NCBI RefSeq assembly: GCF_035712165.1
Contig: NZ_DASTBH010000122.1
Location: 10,709 to 74,708, forward strand
DNA from: DASYTH01 sp035712165
Lineage (GTDB): Bacteria > Actinomycetota > Actinomycetes > Mycobacteriales > Pseudonocardiaceae
Direction: 5' to 3'
Length of the DNA: 64,000 bases
Of the stretch, positions 7,450 to 14,669 are shown piece by piece (within the stretch, counting starts at the first letter, position 1; every line of letters begins with the position of its first letter). The notes under the pieces were generated by a model. The model searched no databases, was not told the origin of the DNA, and worked only from the letters and a program-made list of their open reading frames with translations. The translations under genes and the position numbers were made by a program.

Positions 7450-8655
7450 ATGGAACAGCCGCTGTTCGGTCGACGGCTGCGCGCGCTCCGGCAGGAGCGC
7501 GGCCTGTCCCAGGGCGCGCTGGCCGCCGATGTCATCTCCACCGGATACCTGTCCCGCCTGGAGTCGGGCGCCCGGCAGCCGACCCCGCGGGTGGTGAAGT
7601 ACCTGGCCAAGCGGCTCGACGTGCCGGTCTCGGCGTTCGAGACGGCCGGCGCCCCGTCGCTGGCCCGCGCGCTGGCCGCGGTCGCCTCGGCCGGCGCAGG
7701 CGACGGCGCCGAGACGCTGGTCGAGGCGCTGCGCACGGACGACGGCCGGGTGCCGGAGCTGCGCTGGCAGGCGCTGTGGCTGCTGGCCCGGATGCGCGGC
7801 GAGCAGGGCGCGCACGCCGAGCAGCTCACGCTGCTCACCGAGTTGGCCGAGCTGACCGACGAGCTGGCCGCGCCCGACCTGCGGGCCCGGGTGTGCACCC
7901 AGCTGGCCCGCTGTGTGCGCGTCCTCGGCGACGTCGCCCGGGCGCGGGAGTACGCCGCGCAGGCGGTGGAGCTGTCCGGGCAGGCCGCCGTGGCCGACCG
8001 GGCCGCGGCGTTGCACGCGCTGGTCTCGGCGGAGGCGGAGGCCGGCCGGGTGGCCGAGGCGCGGTCGCACGCCGACGAGCTGTGCGCGCTGGCCCGCGAC
8101 GCCGGCGCGCCCGCGCACACCGAGGCGCTGTGGGCGCTGGCCACCGTGTGCATCCGGCAGGGCGCGTTCGGGGACGCGCGGCAGGCCCTCGAGCTGGCGC
8201 TGGACCGGTTGGACAGCCACCAGGATCTGGCCCTGTGGATGCGGTTGCGGCTGGCCGCGGCCTCGCTGTACCTGCAGAGCACCCCGCCGCTGGTGGAGCC
8301 GGCCGCCGCCCGGCTGGCCGAGGTCGAGCCGGTGCTCGCGCTGGTCGGCACCGAGCTGAACCGGCAGGAGGCCACGGCGCTGCGGGCGCACCTGGCGTTC
8401 GCCGAGGGCCGGTTCGACGACGCCCGAAAGCTGTGCGCGGCGGTGGAACCGGAGCGGTTGTCGTTCCGGGACCGGATCCGGCTGGAGGCGCTCGGCAGCC
8501 AGTTGATGATCATGGAAGGCAAGGCCGAGGCCGGCTTCCAGCGGCTGCACCAGCTTGCGCAGGCCGCCTCGGACGCGCGCAACGTCGAGCTGGCCGCCGA
8601 GATTTGGCGCGGCCTGGCCGAAACACTCGCCGGGCAGGGCGGAAAGGCCGGCTGA
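7450..8655 (+). CDS. XRE-family regulator with TPR-like C-terminal domain
   Basis: 401 residues. Residues 6-65 form a helix-turn-helix: FGRRLRALRQERGLSQGALA followed by STGYLSRLESGARQPTPRVV. The rest (about 75-400) is an alanine/leucine-rich array of helical hairpins of TPR type (for example LRARVCTQLARCVRVLGDVARAREYAAQAVEL). This layout is like RRNPP peptide-sensing regulators and many actinomycete cluster regulators. The start at 7450 follows GGAGG by four bases. It is divergent from the 16-residue peptide gene and upstream of ATP-grasp C, so it probably controls the cluster; peptide sensing is a testable inference. Confidence 0.85.
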   Translation: MEQPLFGRRLRALRQERGLSQGALAADVISTGYLSRLESGARQPTPRVVKYLAKRLDVPVSAFETAGAPSLARALAAVASAGAGDGAETLVEALRTDDGRVPELRWQALWLLARMRGEQGAHAEQLTLLTELAELTDELAAPDLRARVCTQLARCVRVLGDVARAREYAAQAVELSGQAAVADRAAALHALVSAEAEAGRVAEARSHADELCALARDAGAPAHTEALWALATVCIRQGAFGDARQALELALDRLDSHQDLALWMRLRLAAASLYLQSTPPLVEPAAARLAEVEPVLALVGTELNRQEATALRAHLAFAEGRFDDARKLCAAVEPERLSFRDRIRLEALGSQLMIMEGKAEAGFQRLHQLAQAASDARNVELAAEIWRGLAETLAGQGGKAG

Positions 8656-8664
8656 ACCAGCACC

Positions 8665-8679
8665 TTGCCAAGGTTGCCA
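8665..8679. promoter_or_regulatory. Direct repeat of TTGCCA upstream of ATP-grasp C
   Basis: TTGCCA occurs at 8665-8670 and 8674-8679, nine bases apart centre to centre, between the regulator's stop and the ATP-grasp C start at 8701. The half-site is the one seen at 2560-2594 and 7411-7448, but here as a direct rather than inverted repeat. Confidence 0.4.
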
Positions 8680-8700
8680 ACGTCATGTCAACCTAGTGCC

Positions 8701-9957
8701 ATGAGTCGACCCGTCGCCGTGCTCGTGGACGCCTACACCTCGGGCAACTACCTGCCGCCCGCCTTCGACGCGCTGGGCGTGGACGTGGTGCACGTGCAGT
8801 CCACCCCGGAACTGATGAGCTCGATGCTCGCTCCCGACCTGCGGGCCTACCGGGCCAACCTGGTGTGCCTGGACCCGGCCCGCACAGCGGCGGAACTGGC
8901 CGCGTTCGAGCCGATCGCGGTGCTCGCCGGTCAGGAACCCGGCGTGCCGCTGGCCGACGAGCTGGCCGAACGGCTCGGCCTGCCCGGCAACGCGGCCGCG
9001 GGGTCGGCGGCCCGGCGCGACAAGTACGAGATGATCGAGGCGCTGCGGGCGGCCGGGGTGCGCTGCGCCGACCAGTTCGTGAGCGACGACGCCGAGGAGA
9101 TCGTGGCCTGGGCCCAGCGCCGCGCCGAGTACCCGGTGGTGGTCAAGCCGCTGTGCTCCGCGGCCACCGACGGGGTGCAGATCTGCGCCGACGCCGGGCA
9201 GGTGCGCAAGGCCGCCGAGGCGGTGCTCGGGTCCACCGACATCTACCTGCGCGCCAACGACCGGGTGCTGGCGCAGTCCTACCTGTCCGGTCCCGAGTAC
9301 GTGGTGGACATGGTGTCGGTGCGGGGTTCCCGGTACACCTGCGGTGTGTGGCGATACCACAAGCGGCTTCTCGGCACGCACAACATCTACGACCGCGAGG
9401 CGGTGCTGCGGGCCGGCGATCCCACGGTGGCCGAACTGATCGCCTACACCGACGAGGCGCTGCGCGCGGTCGGCATCGAGTACGGGCCCAGCCACGCCGA
9501 GGTGATCATGACGGCGGACGGTCCGACCCTGGTCGAGGTCGGCGCGCGGCTGGCCGGCAACATGCACCCGCGCTTTCACGACGAGTGCGTCGGCGCCAAC
9601 CAGGCCGACCTCACCGCGCTGGCCTACAGCCGGCCGGCGGAGTTCCTGGCCGGCTACGCCGGGGACCGGTACACCAAGCGGTGCGAGGCCTGCGTCTACA
9701 CCGCGCCCACCGACCAGGACGGCATCGTCGAGCGCGTCGACGAGGCGGTCGTCGCCGAGATCGAGGCGCTGCCCTCGGTGTTCGGCGTGCACGTCAAGAT
9801 CAAGCCGGGCGGCCGGATCCGCCCCACCGTCGACCTCTACACCAGCACCCTGCGCGTGTTCCTGCGCAACAACTCCGAAGTGGCGCTCCTGCGCGACTAC
9901 CGCCGCGTCCAGGAGCTCAAGGACCGGGTGTACCAGGTGAGCGGTTACTCGGAATAG
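8701..9957 (+). CDS. ATP-grasp ligase C (paralogue of ligase A)
   Basis: 418 residues, equal in length to ligase A and similar throughout: AVLVDAYTSGNYLPPAFDALG, VVHVQSTPELM, VLAGQEPGVPLADELAERLGL, AARRDKYEMIEALRAAGV, then PVVVKPLCSAATDGVQIC, LAQSYLSGPEYVVDMVSV and the carboxylate pair region SHAEVIMTADGPTLVEVGARLAGN. It should ligate a carboxylate and an amine with ATP. Being on the other strand, behind the regulator, it may be expressed separately from ligase A. It ends 13 bases inside the 3' end of the convergent peptidoglycan-binding gene. Ligases A and C probably add different residues or act in successive steps. Confidence 0.87.
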   Translation: MSRPVAVLVDAYTSGNYLPPAFDALGVDVVHVQSTPELMSSMLAPDLRAYRANLVCLDPARTAAELAAFEPIAVLAGQEPGVPLADELAERLGLPGNAAAGSAARRDKYEMIEALRAAGVRCADQFVSDDAEEIVAWAQRRAEYPVVVKPLCSAATDGVQICADAGQVRKAAEAVLGSTDIYLRANDRVLAQSYLSGPEYVVDMVSVRGSRYTCGVWRYHKRLLGTHNIYDREAVLRAGDPTVAELIAYTDEALRAVGIEYGPSHAEVIMTADGPTLVEVGARLAGNMHPRFHDECVGANQADLTALAYSRPAEFLAGYAGDRYTKRCEACVYTAPTDQDGIVERVDEAVVAEIEALPSVFGVHVKIKPGGRIRPTVDLYTSTLRVFLRNNSEVALLRDYRRVQELKDRVYQVSGYSE

Positions 9958-11015
9958 ACCCGCGCCAGCGTCTCCCAGGTCTTCTCGCCGCATACGCCGT
10001 CGTCGGTGAGGGCGTGCTCGCGTTGGAAGGCCTGCACGGCGATCTCCGTGGCGATGCCGAAGTCGCCGTCGATCGCGCCGTGGTAGTGGCCGAGGTGGGT
10101 CAGGCCACGCTGCAGGTAGCTGACGTGCTCACCGTTGTCGCCGCGCCGGATCGAGCCGTGGATGCCGCCGTGCTCGCGCCACTGGTCCTCGACGTTGCGG
10201 CCGGTCTCGAACGCGTCGGCCTCCTCGGGCAGCCGGCGGTAGGGCTCGTACTGGCCGCTGCTGTAGACGTTCTGGGTCTCGGCGGCGCCGCTGCCGTAGA
10301 AGCTCTCGTAGCCGGCGATCGCCTCGTCGGTGGCGCCGTCCGCGGTGGACTGCGTGATCGCCGTGGCGACGGCGTACTCCGCGACATAGCGCGGAATTCC
10401 CATGGACGCCACCAGCGAGTCGGCGTCCTGGCCGAGCCCGGCCTGGGCGCGCGCCTCGCGGAAGGTCAGCTCGGCGTGCCGGCTCTCGTGGTAGATCGTG
10501 TTGGCCACCTCGCCGAGCTGCTGCTCGTTGAGGGTCTCGATGTGGGACTCCTCGAACTGGTCCGGGTTGACCGCGATGTGCCACTGGCCGGAGGAGCGGA
10601 ACTCGGCGAGCGTGTTCGAGCCGGACAGTCCGGCGTCGAAGTCGTAGGACGGTTGCGGCACACCGAGTTCGGTCAACTCCCCGATGGCGGCCGACATCAG
10701 CCGGTCCAGCCGGTCGCGCGGCGCCATCGAGCTGTGCATGGTGCCGTAGGCGCTGTCCACGTAGTCGTCGACGTGCTCGTCGGCGCGCAGCCCGGTCTGC
10801 GAACCGGACAGGCTTTCCAGGCTGCGCCAGGTGTCCGGCCCGACCGCGCCGTCGTTGCGCAGCCCGGCGTCGTCCTGGTACTTGGTGACCGCGACGTGGG
10901 TGCGCCAGCCGAAGTCACCGTCGATGGCGCCGCCGTAGTACCCGTGCTGGTGCAGAAGCTCTTGCAGGCGTTGGACCTCAGGTCCGTGCGCGCCCTGCCG
11001 AAGTGTGCTTGCCAT
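9945..11015 (-). CDS. Peptidoglycan-binding protein with internal HExxH motif
   Basis: 356 residues with a peptidoglycan-binding type 1 domain at each end: N-terminal RQGAHGPEVQRLQELLHQHGYYGGAIDGDFG and C-terminal HVSYLQRGLTHLGHYHGAIDGDFG. Between them a helical region carries TIYHESRHAELTF, an HExxH motif at residues 176-180, suggesting a zincin-type metallopeptidase or a related fold. I see no signal peptide or membrane anchor, which is odd for a cell-wall binding protein; secretion by a non-Sec route or release on lysis are options. The ATG at 11015 places the first repeat at residue 7. Adjacent genes give no functional clue. Confidence 0.75.
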   Translation of the reverse strand: MASTLRQGAHGPEVQRLQELLHQHGYYGGAIDGDFGWRTHVAVTKYQDDAGLRNDGAVGPDTWRSLESLSGSQTGLRADEHVDDYVDSAYGTMHSSMAPRDRLDRLMSAAIGELTELGVPQPSYDFDAGLSGSNTLAEFRSSGQWHIAVNPDQFEESHIETLNEQQLGEVANTIYHESRHAELTFREARAQAGLGQDADSLVASMGIPRYVAEYAVATAITQSTADGATDEAIAGYESFYGSGAAETQNVYSSGQYEPYRRLPEEADAFETGRNVEDQWREHGGIHGSIRRGDNGEHVSYLQRGLTHLGHYHGAIDGDFGIATEIAVQAFQREHALTDDGVCGEKTWETLARVYSE

Positions 11016-11159
11016 GACAGAAACTGTCCACCGGGGGCGCCACCTGTGGGAACGCCCGAACGGGCAGTCGGCGGTGCGAAGACCGCCGAACTCAGTGCTG
11101 CTGGGGGTGCGCCAGACTGGGCGGTGATCCCCGGACCCCACCAACGAAACGAGGCTCCC

Positions 11160-11597
11160 ATGGCCGACGTCCCCGTTACCGGGCTGCATCACCTGAGACT
11201 CACCGTGACCGACCTGGCCCGGTCGAAGGCGTTCTACACCGAGGTGCTCGGGTTCACCGTGGTCGCGGAGTCGCCGGGGGACCCGGCCGACCCGGCCGTG
11301 CGCAGCGATCCCGACCAGCTCTACGGCGGGTGCGTGCTCGCGGGGTACGACATCCTGCTCGGGTTGCGCCCGGTCGCCGATCCGGCCGACCGGTTCGACT
11401 CCGCGCGGGTCGGGCTCGACCATCTCAGCTTCACCGTCGAGTCGCGGGAGGTGCTGGACGCGGCGGCTCGGCGGCTCGCCGAGCGCGATGTGGTGCACGG
11501 ACAGGCGCGTGAGCTGGCCGCGTTCGGCATCGTGATCCTGTCCTTCGACGACCCGGACGGGATCCACTTGGAGCTCACCGCGCCGCTGCCCGGGTGA
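11160..11597 (+). CDS. VOC (glyoxalase/bleomycin-resistance) family protein
   Basis: 145 residues forming one VOC module pair: GLHHLRLTVTDLARSKAFYTEVLGF opens the first beta-alpha-beta unit, and GLDHLSFTVESREVLDAAARRL opens the second. The end, FDDPDGIHLELTAP, carries the usual final metal-ligand glutamate. The family binds a metal and acts on, or sequesters, small molecules; the substrate cannot be told. The ATG at 11160 has GAGG seven bases upstream. It is divergent from the peptidoglycan-binding gene with 144 bases between and lies 31 bases before an SDR gene on the same strand. Confidence 0.85.
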   Translation: MADVPVTGLHHLRLTVTDLARSKAFYTEVLGFTVVAESPGDPADPAVRSDPDQLYGGCVLAGYDILLGLRPVADPADRFDSARVGLDHLSFTVESREVLDAAARRLAERDVVHGQARELAAFGIVILSFDDPDGIHLELTAPLPG

Positions 11598-11628
11598 CCT
11601 GCGGGGCCACGCTCTACCGTGTGGTGCC

Positions 11629-12333
11629 ATGACGGATCGACCACTGGCCCTGGTGACCGGGGCGTCGCGGGGGATCGGCGCGGCCATCGCGCGGCGGCTC
11701 GCCGGGGAACACGACCTGCTGCTCGGCGGCCGCGACGAGGCGGCGCTGCGGGAGCTCGCCGACGAGCTGCCGGCGGCCCGGGCGTGGCCGGTCGAGCTGA
11801 CCGACCCGGACGCGCTGCGGACCGCCGCCGCGGAGGTGTCCCGGCTGGACGTGCTGGTGCACTCGGCCGGCGTGGCACGGCTCGGGTCGCTGGCCGGCGC
11901 CACGGCGCAGGACTGGCAGGAGTCCTTCGCGGTCAACGTGATCGCGGTGGCGGAGCTGACCAGGCTGCTGCTGCCGGCGCTGCGGATCGCGCGCGGGCAC
12001 GTCGTGCTGATCAACTCCGGAGCCGGGCTGCGGGCCAACGCGGGGTGGGGCGTCTACGCGGCCAGCAAGTTCGCCCTGCACGCCTACGGTGACGTGCTGC
12101 GGGCCGAGGAGGAGCCGCACGGCCTGCGGGTGACCTCGGTGCATCCCGGCCGCACCAGCACCGACATGCAGGCCGCGGTGCGCGAGTTCGAGGGCGGCGC
12201 GTACGAGCCGGAGCGCTACCTGCGGCCGGAGTCGGTGGCCGAGGTGGTGCACACGGCGGTGACCGCCACCCCGGACGCGCACCCGCACGAGATCATCATC
12301 CGGCAGCGCGACTCGGGTTCCTGGACCCGTTAG
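11629..12333 (+). CDS. Short-chain dehydrogenase/reductase
   Basis: 234 residues with a classical SDR pattern: the nucleotide-binding TGASRGIGAAIA near residues 11-22, the active-site YAASK near 144-148, and a C-terminal VHPGRTSTDM. It should be an NAD(P)-dependent oxidoreductase in the cytosol. The substrate is unknown. Its last four bases overlap the end of the convergent SDR gene on the other strand, so the two genes share a stop region. Confidence 0.88.
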   Translation: MTDRPLALVTGASRGIGAAIARRLAGEHDLLLGGRDEAALRELADELPAARAWPVELTDPDALRTAAAEVSRLDVLVHSAGVARLGSLAGATAQDWQESFAVNVIAVAELTRLLLPALRIARGHVVLINSGAGLRANAGWGVYAASKFALHAYGDVLRAEEEPHGLRVTSVHPGRTSTDMQAAVREFEGGAYEPERYLRPESVAEVVHTAVTATPDAHPHEIIIRQRDSGSWTR

Positions 12334-13148
12334 TCACCCGACAGCAGCCGGCTCTGGTAGCGGCGCATGCCACGCAGCCAGCGGTCGTAGTCGGATGCCT
12401 TCTGCCGGAACATGTCCAGCACGTCCGCGTGCGGCAGGATCAGGAACCGCTCGTCGGCAAGGGCGTCGAGCACGACGTCGGCGACCGCTTCCGGTTCGAG
12501 CACGTCGCCGGCCGAGGTGACCGCGCGCTTGGCGGCGTCGCCGAGCGGGTCGTCGCCCTGGTCCACCGAGTGCAGCAGCTTGGTGTTCACGCCCATCGGG
12601 CACAGGCAGCTGACCCGGACGCCCTGGTCCCCGTAGGTGATCGAGAGCCATTCGGCGAACGCGACGGCCGCGTGCTTGGTCACCGCGTAGACCGGGGAGC
12701 CGATCTGGGTGAGCAGTCCGGCGGCCGACGCGGTCGCCACGAAGTAGCCCTCGCCGCGGGAGACCCAGCCGGGCAGCAGCAGTTGGGCGGCGCGCACATG
12801 CGCCCGCAGGTTCACGTCGATCGCCCGGTCCCACAGGTCCTCGGTGGCGGAAAGCCCGCCCCGGCCGGTGATTCCGGCGTTGGCGAAGTACAGGTCGACC
12901 GGTCCGAAGGCGGTCTCCGCCACCGTGATCAGGTCCCGGATGCAGTCCGTGTCGGACACGTCGCCGCCGGCCCCGGCCGCGCGGCCGGGGTGCTTGTCGT
13001 TGATCGCCGCCGCCACCTGTTCGGCGCCGGCCGCGTCCAGGTCGGCGACGAGCACCCGGGCGTCCGCGTCGGCCAGCCGGGCGGCCAACGCGCCGCCGAT
13101 CCCGCCACCGCCGCCGGTCACGATCGCCACCTTGCCCGCAACCTTCAT
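12330..13148 (-). CDS. Short-chain dehydrogenase/reductase
   Basis: 272 residues: KVAIVTGGGGGIGGALA cofactor motif, FANAGITGRGG, catalytic Tyr/Lys in YAVTK, and an extended C-terminal helix (DMFRQKASDYDRWLRGMRRYQ). The start at 13148 is supported by a promoter whose TATACA box lies 6-7 bases upstream, so the transcript is probably leaderless. Longer in-frame sequence upstream runs through the marR gene and is not coding. A steroid, lipid or ketone substrate is possible, with no direct evidence. Confidence 0.88.
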   Translation of the reverse strand: MKVAGKVAIVTGGGGGIGGALAARLADADARVLVADLDAAGAEQVAAAINDKHPGRAAGAGGDVSDTDCIRDLITVAETAFGPVDLYFANAGITGRGGLSATEDLWDRAIDVNLRAHVRAAQLLLPGWVSRGEGYFVATASAAGLLTQIGSPVYAVTKHAAVAFAEWLSITYGDQGVRVSCLCPMGVNTKLLHSVDQGDDPLGDAAKRAVTSAGDVLEPEAVADVVLDALADERFLILPHADVLDMFRQKASDYDRWLRGMRRYQSRLLSGD

Positions 13149-13154
13149 CGGGCC

Positions 13155-13184
13155 TGTATAGCCGAACCCGCCGGTAACTTTCAA
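13155..13184 (-). promoter_or_regulatory. Promoter of the SDR gene, apparently leaderless
   Basis: On the minus strand TTGAAA (13184-13179) and TATACA (13160-13155) are separated by 18 bases, and the ATG at 13148 falls at the expected transcript start. The -35 box overlaps the stop codon of the marR gene. Confidence 0.55.
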
Positions 13185-13678
13185 TCGGCGGAGTCGCCGA
13201 GGGACTCCAGCAGGGTGCGCAGGATCTTCACCAGGGTGGCGTGCTGGGCGGCGGAAAGCGGGGCCAGCACCCGGTTCTCGGTCGCGAGGTGGTGCGGCAG
13301 GACCTCGTCGATGAGGTCCCGTCCGGCGCGGGTGAGCGCGACGTGCACGCTGCGGCCGTCGGACTCGCTGCGCGTGCGGGTCACCAGGCCGCGTGCCTCG
13401 AGCCGGTCCAGGCGCTGGGTGACCGCGCCCGAGGTGACCATGGCCGAGCGGGTCAGTTCGGCCGGGGTGAGCCGGTGCGGCGGCGCGCTGCGGCGCAACG
13501 TGGCAAGCACGTCGAAGGAGGACCGGTCCAGGCCGTGTTCGGCGAACGTCCGGCTCAGCTCGGCGTGCACCAGTTGGCTGAGCCGGGACAGCCGCCCGAT
13601 CACGGCCATCGGAGCGACGTCCAGATCGGGCCGCTGGGCCGCCCACTGGGCGAGCACGTGGTCGACGTGATCCGTCAT
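13181..13678 (-). CDS. MarR-family transcriptional regulator
   Basis: 165 residues with the MarR winged helix: LTPAELTRSAMVTSGAVTQRLDRLEARGLVTRTRSESDGRSVHVALTRAG, where the DGR wing tip is diagnostic. Flanking helices form the dimer interface. It is divergent from an EamA-type exporter, and a perfect palindrome lies between them, so it probably represses both genes and responds to a ligand the exporter removes. The ATG at 13678 lies about seven bases from a TAGGCT box (13690-13685), suggesting a leaderless transcript. Confidence 0.9.
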   Translation of the reverse strand: MTDHVDHVLAQWAAQRPDLDVAPMAVIGRLSRLSQLVHAELSRTFAEHGLDRSSFDVLATLRRSAPPHRLTPAELTRSAMVTSGAVTQRLDRLEARGLVTRTRSESDGRSVHVALTRAGRDLIDEVLPHHLATENRVLAPLSAAQHATLVKILRTLLESLGDSAD

Positions 13679-13698
13679 GCGCAGAGCCTAGCCAATGC

Positions 13699-13731
13699 TT
13701 TAGCACTAAGCTATATTGTCTTAGTGCTAAA
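13699..13731. promoter_or_regulatory. MarR operator (perfect palindrome) in the marR/EamA promoter
   Basis: TTTAGCACTAAG (13699-13710) and CTTAGTGCTAAA (13720-13731) are perfect inverted arms of 12 bases with a 9-base spacer. The spacer holds TATATT (13712-13717), a -10 box for the exporter gene whose GTG at 13724 is at the expected transcript start, so the right arm covers the start codon. Confidence 0.8.
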
Positions 13732-14629
13732 CAATCGGATCGGCGTCGTGCTGGTTACCGCGCTGGCGCCCAGTGTCTGGGGAACCACCTATGTCGTGAC
13801 CACCGAGCTGCTGCCGCCCGGCCGGCCGCTGCTCGCCGCCGTGCTCCGGGCCCTGCCGGCCGGGCTGCTGCTCGTCGCGCTCACCCGCCGGCTGCCCACC
13901 GGCGACTGGTGGTGGCGGGCACTGGTGCTCGGCACGCTCAACATCGGCGCGTTCCTCGCGCTGCTGTTCATCGCCGCCTACCGGCTGCCCGGCGGGGTCG
14001 CCGCCACGGTCGGGGCGATCCAGCCGCTGGTCGCCGCCGGCCTGTCCGCGGGGCTGCTCGGCGAACGGCTCTCGGCGCGCACCGCCGTCGCCGGGCTGGC
14101 CGGCGTCGCCGGGGTGAGCCTGCTCGTGCTGCGCGCGAATGCCGCCCTGGACACCATCGGGGTGCTCGCGGCGCTCGGCGGGACGGTCGTCATGGCCACC
14201 GGCGTGGTGCTCAGCAAGCGGTGGCGCTCCTCCGCGCCGGTGCTGGCCACCACCGGCTGGCAGCTCGTCGCCGGCGGCCTGGTGCTCGTGCCGCTGCTGT
14301 TCCTGGTCGAGGGCCTGCCGCCGGCCGGCCTGAGCCCGGCGAACCTCACCGGCTACGCCTACCTCGGCCTGATCGGCGCCGCGGTCGCCTATGCGCTGTG
14401 GTTCCGCGGCATCCGGCTGCTGCCGGCCACCCAGGTCTCGTTCCTCGGGCTGCTCAGCCCGGTGGTCGCCACCGTCATCGGCTGGCTCGTCCTGCACCAG
14501 CCGTTGACCCCGGCCCAGCTCGCCGGCGCCCTGCTCGTGCTGGGCGCGCTGATCGCGGCAATCCCCCGCACCACCCGGCAGCCGGTCCCGGCACCGGTCC
14601 GCAAGCCGGTCTGCCCGGCGGCGTGTTGA
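13724..14629 (+). CDS. EamA/DMT-family transporter
   Basis: 301 residues and about ten hydrophobic segments in two EamA repeats: APSVWGTTYVVTTELLPPGRP begins the first, GVLAALGGTVVMATGVVLSKRW the second. PATQVSFLGLLSPVVATVIGWL is the usual late segment. The family exports metabolites, amino acids or drugs across the plasma membrane. The start is taken as the GTG at 13724, inside the MarR palindrome; a GTG at 13748 is an alternative. Its divergence from marR suggests drug or metabolite efflux induced by the MarR ligand. Confidence 0.87.
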   Translation: MLNNRIGVVLVTALAPSVWGTTYVVTTELLPPGRPLLAAVLRALPAGLLLVALTRRLPTGDWWWRALVLGTLNIGAFLALLFIAAYRLPGGVAATVGAIQPLVAAGLSAGLLGERLSARTAVAGLAGVAGVSLLVLRANAALDTIGVLAALGGTVVMATGVVLSKRWRSSAPVLATTGWQLVAGGLVLVPLLFLVEGLPPAGLSPANLTGYAYLGLIGAAVAYALWFRGIRLLPATQVSFLGLLSPVVATVIGWLVLHQPLTPAQLAGALLVLGALIAAIPRTTRQPVPAPVRKPVCPAAC

Positions 14630-14669
14630 GTTCGTGTGCCGGCTGTGTGGCGGGAGTCCGTACGGTGTC

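Noticed and set aside
13149..13706. N-terminal extension of the SDR at 12330-13148
   Set aside because: It runs through the marR gene in another frame; the SDR motif begins directly after the ATG at 13148.
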